This document shows positions 55,843 to 64,000 of a DNA stretch of 64,000 bases, one piece after another. This DNA comes from Polytrichum commune (lineage: Eukaryota > Streptophyta > Polytrichopsida > Polytrichales > Polytrichaceae). A program made the translations under genes and the position numbers. Numbering within the stretch: position 1 is the stretch's first letter; every line of letters begins with the position of its first letter. Location: the NCBI GenBank assembly GCA_950295325.1, contig OX485808.1, forward strand, positions 9,488,501 through 9,552,500. The letters are read 5' to 3'. The notes under the pieces were generated by a model. The model did no database searches. It worked only from the letters and a program-made list of their open reading frames with translations, and had not been told where the DNA came from.

Positions 55843-58800
55843 ATGGATGGGTATATTGGAAGAGGGTATTCGTCTGGAGAAGACATGGCCACTTGGCCAT
55901 CTGCATCTGATGATGACCTAGACATTGTCGGGGAGGCTACTATGGATGAGAGTTCAGATGAAGAGCGTTTCGATATACCTTCGCGTTCCGTACCGGACTG
56001 TCCCATTCCAGAGTGTGCCGGGCTTTCAAGAGCTTCATGGGTGAATTTGGATGTGTTACTTCTTAATGACAGTGGGGTTGTTGTGGCGGAGGGTATTTGT
56101 CGTAACACCCATCCACAAGATTGCATTGATCAAAATCCGCTTGGCACCGAGGACGTTGGGATTGTCATATTGGAGTCACTCGTTCCTTCTGAGGTGGATC
56201 CCACTCATAGGTTCTCCCTCCGCAGGTGGCCATTGAGGAATGTCACGACTGATGGAGTTAGCTTGCGTGAACATGAGCAACGACACATGCAACTCGAAAA
56301 GGAAATGCAATCAAACATGCGGCCACGCAAGGGTCAAAGAAAGTACGATACTGTGGCACGTCCTTCTCCATCTGCAACTGATTGTAAACGTCAAAGGCTG
56401 CTTGGGGAGGAGTCCATAAGAGAAGTTGCCACAAAGGATTGTTGTGTGCATCGTTGTTGCCAATTGTTTCCAAGGGATAAATTGAAGGCCATCCGTGAAG
56501 AAATGTGGCTTGGAGATTTTCGTCTAAGATCCACAAAAAAACTTCATGTCCATAGGGCAATACATGTGAATGGGACGGGTCGCAAGGTAATCACCATTGA
56601 AAGCATAGACGTGTGTTGTAAGGCATGGTACACCATTCACGGTGTGTCGAAGGCGGACTTCTATAGACAAACTGCTTATGCCAAGGAAGGCCGCCGGTCC
56701 CGTCACCATGGGAACGTGGGTTTAAAGAAACCTAGGGAAGCAACAAGGCAAGCAACGGCAACTCTAGCAACCATCATTGTCCCCTTTGCTGATGCAATGC
56801 CGCACAAAACACGCACACTCACAACCGGTGAAAAGGTTGTGGAGAAAGTTCTTCCCACAGGCACAAAATGGAAAGACATATTGTTGGACGTTAATGCAGT
56901 TGGCGAGAAGATTGGGTTGGAGCCAATTTCATTGTCAAAATTGAGTGCAATCAAGAAACAAAACTTCATCGAATACATTACAAAAAGACGAGGGGACAAA
57001 TTTGCCAGGTGCTCTAATTGCGAGAAGTTGAAGCGCCTCCGGGATGCACACACGATGGGTACCGAGTCATATGCAGCGCATCAATTGAACTATTTCAAGC
57101 ACGTAAACATGCAAGAGGCACACCGTAATGATTATTACACAAATAGAGCTTTGTCCATCTCCAGGCCCTTGGAGGTTCTTACGGTCATCCATGACAAAAT
57201 GGACCATGCCAAAACAACCTCCCCATGTTTTGCAAATCGAATCAAGGCCACGGATGGGTTTTTTAAGTTGCCTGTATCGGTTACAGGTGAACTTCGAAAC
57301 AATGTCATGACATACCCTAAATGTTGTTGTATTTTATTCCGTGATGTACTGGAGAACATGGATTCCTTCATAATGGTTTATTCATACATAGATGCTAATC
57401 ACGTTGGGTTGGCATTGCAGGAATGATTGCACATGGACACGGTGATGTCAAGTTTGCTCATTATGCTCTTGATTTGTATCCAGCGGATTCAAACCACACG
57501 ATAGGATCATTTGCAAGGCTTTTACGTGATTTAGAGAAACCACCAGCCTATTCTTCAGGATTGTTATTTGAGAACACGGGTTCAACACCTTTATATGAAG
57601 CGGTGTTGGATGGAAAAGATGTATGCTTGCATTTGTTGCCCGAACCACCCAATGAACCCGTGATTGCCAAGAAGTTGCCTCCAACTTTGCGTGTCCAATT
57701 GGACAATTGTGCCAAGGACAATAAAAGCAGATATGTATTTGCATATTGGTCGTTGTTGGTTGCGAAAGGCATTTTCAAGGAGGTTTTTGTGTCCTTCCTA
57801 TTGGTAGGCCACACGCACGATGATATTGATGCATCTTTTGGGCGGTGGAGCATGAAGTTACGGGAGGAGGATTTTCCTACAATCCCATTATTGATAAAGT
57901 CGTACATGGATTTGGAGAACGTTCCCGTCATCCCCCATATGATTGAGGAGGTGCCAGACTTCAAGGCATTTATAGAACCTTATATTCGAAGTGGAGCTCA
58001 CCGATTGATCGGGCATACGAAGGCACAACAATTCCGGTTCTACATGCGTGACGATGGTGTCCCGGCCATGCAATACAAGTTGTTGTGCACGACACAAGAC
58101 TGGAGCCCGCCGGAGGGTCTTCTTGTGTGGCGCGTGGATGCGGATGGAAAGACCATGTTACCGGATGGGGAGCCTAGGCCTTGCAAGCCAATAGCCATGA
58201 AGAATTTGGAGGATATTTTGAAAGGTATATCAGGCTTCATACAATATTGGGAGAGTTTGAAAATAGCGGATGTTGGCGGATCATGTTGGCATCGTTATGG
58301 GAGTTGGATACATTATTGGACACGTGTTCGTGCCGCCTTGGCAGACCTCCACCAAGATAGCCCTCATACTTTGAGGCATGGATTTTGGCCACAAACACGA
58401 GTCGATGTACAAGCTTCGGAGCCTAGTCTTTTGGGAAATGGAGAGGTTCGAGAGGAGTTTGATGTGGACGACCATTACGTGGGGCCTGCTAGTAGTCGTC
58501 CCCCACCATCTTTCCGCATTGCAGTGGATTGTCATGAAGGTTATATGCTCATTTTGCGTCCTGGAGACGAAACATATGCGAAGCCAGTGTGGGTGGCAAG
58601 AGCTTTGTCCAATCCCAATTTTGTAACTTCCAGCCCTCATTTTCGACAAATACAAGTGGAGTACTATCGACCGACAGCAAGGAATGAAGATGTGATTCGG
58701 CATTATACAGGCTGGGATACAAACCCTAACTTTCGGTGGAAGGTGGATTCTGAGCACGGTCCATCTTGTGTAGATACAAATTCCATATTCATAGCATGGA

Positions 58801-58907
58801 AACCACGGAAACACCATAGTGGATCAGTGTCCATCCCTCAAAAGTACATAATTTTTGCAAAAGACAACCTTGCTCGGATTGCACAAGAAGCAACCCACGT
58901 TGAATGA
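55843..58907 (+). CDS. Element 1 DDE-transposase-like protein (GHTHDDID family), intact
   Basis: Two exons, 55843-57286 and 57421-58907, intron 134 nt, giving 976 residues. The start ATG comes four bases after an acceptor, so the leader has an intron. The N-terminal part is acidic. A Cys-rich block follows (KDCCVHRCCQLFPRDK, about 205; CSNCEKLKRLRDAH, about 400). Then come acidic motifs in DDE order: TVIHDKMDHAKT (about 450), VQLDNCAKDNKSRYVF (about 570) and VGHTHDDIDASFGRWSMKL (about 608). From memory, these three blocks mark an uncharacterised eukaryotic family (DUF7869-like) that I take to be transposase-derived. The C-terminus has a chromo/BAH-like beta-rich stretch (YVGPASSRPPPSFRIAVDCHEGYM), a guess. 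It points towards the right TIR and is the best candidate for the enzyme that mobilises elements 1 and 2 and the MITE. Confidence 0.8.
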
Positions 58908-59410
58908 GAAGTTGGTAGGATTGTGTTAGAATGATTATAGTTTAATACGTAATTATAGCAATATAAATTACACATATGTGTGCTCTCCAAAATTGGGGCA
59001 GAGTTTGGGTAGAACTTACGAATACTATATTGTTTGGAGTTGGATGAATATCCATTTACTATATTTCAAAAAAAATTGAAGTTCATCTTATTATTATGTT
59101 TGGGACTATATTCTCGAATGAAGAAATATGCATTTATTACATGCACTTTGTATGTTGCAATGTCTATATTCTATTGAACATGCTAATAATAGAAATCATT
59201 ATATATATATTTTTGGGTGAAACTTGTTTGGAGTGCTCTACCCAATGTGTTTTTATTGATGAAGTTGGTGTCGAGTGCTCTACCATATGTGCTTATGTCC
59301 GCACATCATAGATTTGGGATATTAGAACATATAATATAATTGAGATTGTTGACAATATAGTTTCGGGCCTCTTCAAGTTCTTTGATCCATATATTAATTT
59401 GAGACTAGAG
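58908..59410. other. Element 1 right subterminal region
   Basis: AT-rich 3' flank of the transposase-like gene, with a short direct repeat (GGAGTGCTCTACC / CGAGTGCTCTACC near 59229 and 59272). No gene and no palindromes seen. Confidence 0.45.
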
Positions 59411-59438
59411 AAAGTCTCAATTTAACGAATATAGTGTT
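59411..59438 (-). repeat. Element 1 right terminal inverted repeat
   Basis: Exact inverse of 42775-42802; ends CGAATATAGTGTT and is followed by TTGG. Confidence 0.96.
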
Positions 59439-60189
59439 TTGGTATCCCTTGACATTAGACGTCTTCGTCAAATTTTTATACAAGGTAAATGTTGGGTGAT
59501 TTTTCCTTGACTTTGCTTCTCCCATGTTTATGTGCGTTCCTTATGCTTTTCTTTTTGTTTCAGAGGAAGATATCAAACGCGGCTGATACGGCCGCAAGGT
59601 TATACCGTGAGGCCACTCCCGAGGCTCAGAGATCTTCGACTGAAATTTGGGAGGCTATGACAAAAGCCCAGGATAGGTTGATCAAAAGCATTCGTTCTCG
59701 GAACTTTGAGAAGTTCATTTCCGTTGCCCACAAGGACAACGGTGATGATTTCTTCAACGAGGTGCCTCTCCTATCTTTGTTTTTTCATTTAGTCTTTCAT
59801 TCTCCTATTAATCTTGTCGTGCTTCATATCTCTTTCTTCCTTTTCACTCTTGTATGTGGCAGATTGACCGTCATTTCTCCACCTTCCTCGTTACTGATAT
59901 GACAATCGAAAAACTTCAAAAGGTGGCCACTGCACATGTCGATGCCCACTTCAAGGCCAAGTGGCTTCTTTGGTGGAACTCCCCTGCCGATGTCAAAGAT
60001 AAGAATAGATTTCCATCGTCTCTCCCTTTTAGGGAGAAAGTCCTTGAAAACTGGCTCAACAAAGCTTCATTCTGGGCTCAGGTGCATCTACAAAAAATTT
60101 TCCTCTCTTTGATCCTTTCTCTTTTCGAGGTTTTCGAAATGATGTTTGTTCTTCGTTTTTTATTTCAAATTTTAGATTTCTGTAAGGAA

Positions 60190-62880
60190 TTTTAGAATAT
60201 GGTTTCAGGTTTACACATAGTTGGGCACCCTCTCGGTTCCGAGAGCTTGTCAATATGTGGACTTTGAAAGACTAGTATTGAATTTGTGGATTGAAATTTA
60301 GAATATGGTATAAGGATTATCCATAATTGGGCACCCTCTCTGTTCCGAGAGAGTGTCAAAATGTGGACTTTGTAGGACTAGTCTAAGAATTTTGGAATGA
60401 GATTAGTGAATGGTATCAGGTTTAGACATAGCTCGGTACCCTCTCGGTTCCGAGAGGGTGACAGAAATTGGAGTGCCTAGGCCCAATATAGGAAAATTGT
60501 GGGGAAATCAGGAACCCAAAGGGCTGGTTTAGGAGTTTTTAATTCAATCCTTGAGTAAGTTTCTGGCCTATAAGAGCTAATATATGGAAATCAGGGACCT
60601 TAAGGGGCTTGATATTTCATTATGAAATCAAGCATTGAGTCAAGTTTCTGGCCAATTAGAACTAATATTTGGAAATGAGGAACCCCAAGGGGCTGGTCTA
60701 GGAGTTTTGAATTCAAGCCTTGAGTAAAGTTTTTGGCCTATAAGAGCTAATAATGTGGAAATCAGGGACCTCAAGGGGCTTGATATTTGATTATAAAGTC
60801 ACTCCTAGAGTCTAGTTTCATGCTTACTAGACATAATATGTGGAAAACATGGATTTCAAAGGGCTTCATATTTGATTATTAAGTAGACTCTAGAGTCTAG
60901 TTAGAGGCTTACTAGAACTAATATGTGGAAATCAGGAACCTCCATGTGCTTGCTTATGTGGACTTTAAAAGACTAGTCTTGAATTTCTGGATTGAAATTT
61001 AGAATATGATATAAGAATTACCCATAGTTGGGCACCCTCTCGGTTTCGAGAGGGTGTCAAAATGTGGACTTTGTAGGACTAGTATAAGAATGCTGGAATG
61101 AGATTTAGAAAAGTGTATCAGGTTTATACATAGCTCGGCACCCTCTCGAAACCGAGAGGGTGTCAGAAAGTGGAGTGCCTAGGCCAAATATAGGAAAATG
61201 GTGGGGAAATCAGGAACCCAAGGGGCTGGTCTAGGAGTTTTTAATTCAATCCTTGAGTAAAGTTTCTGGCCTATAAGAGCTAATATATGGAAATCAGGGA
61301 CCTTAAGGGGCTTGATATTTAATTATGAAGTCAAGCATTGAGTCAAGTTTCTGGCCAATTAGAACTAATATTTGGAAACACTACAAGAAAAAACGGTTCC
61401 GTTCCAACAGAGTTCCAACAGAATTCTGTTGATTCTACCTGTTGATTTGGAACTCTTGATTCGGAACAATTTTAACACATATCTCTTGATTTAGGCATTC
61501 GTTAAATGTCCAAGTTATACTAGTTAAAAAAAAGTAAATTAGTAATTCCGCTCCTCACATCCCGGGCCTACACACAAACTACCAAGGACCACCTTGCCTA
61601 GCCTAGAAATGAACTTAGCCACATACCTAATCTAGGCTAGGCCCAAGGGTGAAGTCCAAGGGTATCGATCTTTGAACCTCTTGGCTATCGCGAGGAGGCC
61701 TTAGACACCAAGCCACCACTCATCACATGATGTGGAATGAGTATGTAAGACATTTGTATAAAGAGGCCGTAAAATTTATAATTACATAGATTACATAATT
61801 ACATAATTACATAATTATATAATTACAGTAATTACATAATTATAGTAATTACAGAAATGATTAATTACTGTAATTACTGTAATTGTTTTATTACTATAAT
61901 TAGTCATTCCTGTAAATATTTTAATTATTAATATCTGTAATTACTTTAATTAGTATTTGCTGTAATTAGTAATTATTGTAATTACTTTAATGAGTAAGTA
62001 CAATAATTAGAGTAATTGCTAATTAGTAATTAAAGATACTATAAATAGAACAAAATACAATCATTCACAATTTACTATAATTGTAAATTTAAGTAATTAA
62101 AATAATTAAATATTACAAATTAATCAAACTATTTAATTATTGTAAATTATAGGAATCATAGTAATTGATTACTTCAACATAATTAGTGTTATTTAAAAAT
62201 TAAAAAACAATAATTAAAATTCCTCTGTTGAAATCAACAGATAAATGTTCCCTCTGTTGATTTGTGTCGCACAATGGATCCATTTCAACATTGTTTTTCC
62301 CAAATCTGTTGAAATCAACAGAAATTAGTTGATTTTATGTTGATTCGGACTGCGATTTCTTGTAGTGAAATGAGGAACCCCAAGGGGCTGGTCTAGGAGT
62401 TTTGAATTCAAGCCTTGAGTAAAGTTTCTGGCCTATAAGAGCTAATAATGTGGAAATCAGGGACCTCAAGGGGCTTGATATTTGATTATAAAGTCACTCC
62501 TAGAGTCTAGTTTCATGTTTACTAGAACTAATATGTGTAAATCAGGAACCTCCATGTGCTTGTTAATGTGGACTTTGAAGGACTAGTCTTAGATTTTTAG
62601 AATGAGTTTTAGAATATGGATTCTGGTTTATACATAGTTGGCCACCCTCTCGGTTCCGAGAGGGTGTTAGAATGTGTGGTGTCTAGGCCCAATATTGGAC
62701 TATGGTGGGGAAATCAGGAACCCCTAGGGGCTGGTTAATGAATTTTGAAGTCATGCCTTGTGTCATGTTTCATGCTTATTAGAACTAATATGTGGAAATC
62801 ATGCTACTCAAGTGGTTGGTTAATGAATAATTAAGTCAATCCTAGACTCTAGTTTCGGGCTTACTAGAACAAATATGTGG
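60190..62880. repeat. Satellite field with palindrome family CCCTCTCGG (right part of element 3)
   Basis: Same modules and orientation as at 35.5-41.6 kb. Palindromes lie near 60229, 60335, 60440, 61037, 61141 and 62647, and the modules carry GGGGCTGGTCTAGGAGTTTT. It starts about 110 bp after the donor that ends the last visible ParB-like exon, so it is probably intronic. The CACTA element interrupts it. Confidence 0.85.
61379..62367. mobile_element. Non-autonomous CACTA (En/Spm) element
   Basis: 989 bp with ends CACTACAAGAAA and TTTCTTGTAGTG and a 3-bp duplication AAA (61376-61378, 62368-62370). Removing it restores the satellite sequence seen in neighbouring modules (TTTGGAAATGAGGAACC). 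Subterminal CTGTTGAAATCAACAG-type motifs repeat at both ends, as usual in CACTA elements. The interior is an AT-rich TAATTAC run with no coding capacity. Confidence 0.92.
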
Positions 62881-64000
62881 AAATCAGGGGGAAAGTTACA
62901 GCATGAGCGTAGAGCGGTGAGCGTCATGATTTCGTGAATTTCTCCGCTCGCTTTTAAAATTTTTATTGAAACATAAGGATCCTATTACCACTGAATTTGG
63001 TCCGGACAAAATTGTAAATGTATATTTTTAGGGAAAAGAGTACCCCAAATCCGTGGAAGAGGTCCTACTGCAAATTTTTGTTATTATATATATAGTGAAA
63101 TTAGGGCTGATGTCATCATTTATATGAAAGGGTGATTTAAATGAGGACCGTTCAAGGTTGAAATGAAATTGTGTTTTAATTAATTCACAAATTTGTTTTA
63201 GTGTTTAAGGCTAAGGGCGTAATTAGGGCTGGCATCCTCAAAACAATAATTTAAATGGGGAAGTTTATACAATCCAACAAGTGAATATTCTTGTGCTTGT
63301 TAATCGGTCATGTAGGTAGGTCCACTCAAATATGTTCATTAGGTATTGCGTCTAGGATGGGGATCATACTATAGAGTATATAGTCCGATCTTTTTTATTT
63401 GTTTGGGTTTCCATTTTTGTAGCTACATCTAACCACATACCACTCAAAGATAGGTGTTCATTAAGATAAGCAACTGAATTAAGCACGTCTACTTTAAGTC
63501 CAAAACCTCTTGACACATGGCTCTTTTGAAGTGGCTAGAAAAGGGTGATTATCACGTACGAGCATAACTTTCATCCATACATTATCTAGACTATACAAAC
63601 TAATTATGAATAGTTGCCACCTCGAAAAAATGTATTCAAAAAACACACTCCAATGTAACTTATTTAAATTGTTGACTCTCCCATGCAATATACTATAAAG
63701 TCTCTTGTATTAACCTCCTTATTGACATTGCTTCTTATATCTCAAAACCCCAAAGAATGGATGTTTTGAGTGTTAATTCTCACTCTTTATTTTCATAATT
63801 CCCTCCCATACATCACAAATTTTGACATTGATGCTAGAACTATATGCTAAATTATATGATGCACTTGACCATATTTACACCATAAATATGGACTTCAACT
63901 TAGTACTTAAATGGAGAATTTACCTCGTTAAGGAGATTAAAATATTCCATGACAGGTTGCTTCTTTAAGAAACGACTAAAGATGGAGTATAAACAAGAAT
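62881..64000. other. AT-rich DNA to the right edge, no gene recognised
   Basis: The satellite modules stop near 62885. A short GAGCG-rich stretch follows (62898-62945, GAGCGTAGAGCGGTGAGCG), resembling one at 11690-11740. Nothing else was recognised. Confidence 0.4.

Larger units (their letters stand above)
42775..59438. mobile_element. Element 1: 16.7 kb TIR transposon with palindrome family TTTGGGTCG
   Basis: Perfect 28-bp terminal inverted repeats (42775-42802 and 59411-59438, starting AACACTATATTCG) and a 4-bp target duplication TTGG (42771-42774, 59439-59442). The insertion is proven by the restored exon of the ParB-like gene. Minus strand from the centre leftwards: gene A, HAD-like gene, gene C. 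Plus strand: transposase-like gene. About 34 copies of a 22-bp palindrome (half-site GTTTGGGTCG). It is the better preserved of the two giant elements and may be recently active. Confidence 0.95.
41734..60081 (+). pseudogene. Element 3 ParB-like gene, split by element 1
   Basis: Five exons are visible: 41734-41850, 41967-42544, 42621-42774 joined in frame to 59443-59484, 59564-59761 and 59863-60081. Introns have GT-AG ends. Element 1 sits inside the third; removing it with one TTGG restores a continuous frame across Trp-Tyr. Exon 2 has a ParB/sulfiredoxin-like pattern: FPIPLCRLRCLPLVRP at the start and WEGNHRLTAWWRHI (about 42400), then a VDP...AIFLNAMNDIN block. The last exons are helical and charged (RKISNAADTAARLYREA). 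Both ends are open: the first exon follows an acceptor and the last ends at a donor (GGCTCAG|GTGCAT), leading into palindrome satellites. Further exons should lie in or beyond those satellites. Confidence 0.8.

Overview
This is nuclear DNA of a land plant. The evidence is GT-AG introns of about 75-380 bp, a Ty1/copia retrotransposon, a CACTA element ending in CACTACAAGAAA, a Tourist-like MITE, and TTTAGGG/CCCTAAA runs. The mix of families suggests a seedless plant (bryophyte, lycophyte or fern), but that is an inference. I see no convincing host housekeeping gene. Almost everything is a mobile element, and several are nested inside each other.

Layout. 1-987: short-palindrome DNA. 988-9872 (minus): a MULE-like transposase gene (MULE-A), split by a 5.7 kb copia element (3658-9385, TSD GATTC). 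10.3-12.7 kb: small unrecognised genes. 12922-16851 (minus): a second MULE-like gene (MULE-B), whose SWIM zinc finger is split by a 164-bp MITE (13155-13318, TSD ACCT). 17744-35100: a 17.4 kb TIR transposon ('element 2', TSD AAGA). 35105-42774 and 59443-62880: a palindrome-rich satellite field ('element 3') holding a multi-exon ParB-like gene. That gene is cut inside an exon by 42775-59438, a 16.7 kb TIR transposon ('element 1', perfect 28-bp TIRs, TSD TTGG). A CACTA element lies at 61379-62367. The rest, to 64000, is AT-rich with no gene seen.

The notable system. Elements 1 and 2 and the small MITE share the terminus AACAC(T/C)ATATTC and make 4-bp target duplications. The two large elements have the same gene order. 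In the left half, on the minus strand, are gene A (ParB-like N-terminal domain plus what looks like a degenerate beta-class DNA methyltransferase fold), an FCP1/HAD-like gene, and a Ser/Pro-rich gene. In the right half, on the plus strand, is a two-exon DDE-transposase-like gene (GHTHDDID family). Each element also carries about 35 copies of its own 22-bp palindrome, made of a 10-bp half-site, a free 2-bp centre, and the reverse complement. The half-site is TTTACGAACG in element 2, GTTTGGGTCG in element 1 and ACCCTCTCGG in element 3. I found none of these palindromes in the wrong element. They sit at matching places: next to the gene A start codon, in gene A introns 1 and 2, in the leader of the transposase-like gene, and in the gene A 3' part. 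Each palindrome family goes with a ParB-like gene, so the window looks like three differently addressed versions of one ParB/parS-like system carried on giant eukaryotic transposons.

State of the copies. Element 1 looks youngest: perfect TIRs, with intact transposase-like and HAD-like genes. Element 2 and both MULEs carry several in-frame stops; wherever the partner copy shows the ancestral codon, the change is C-to-T or G-to-A.
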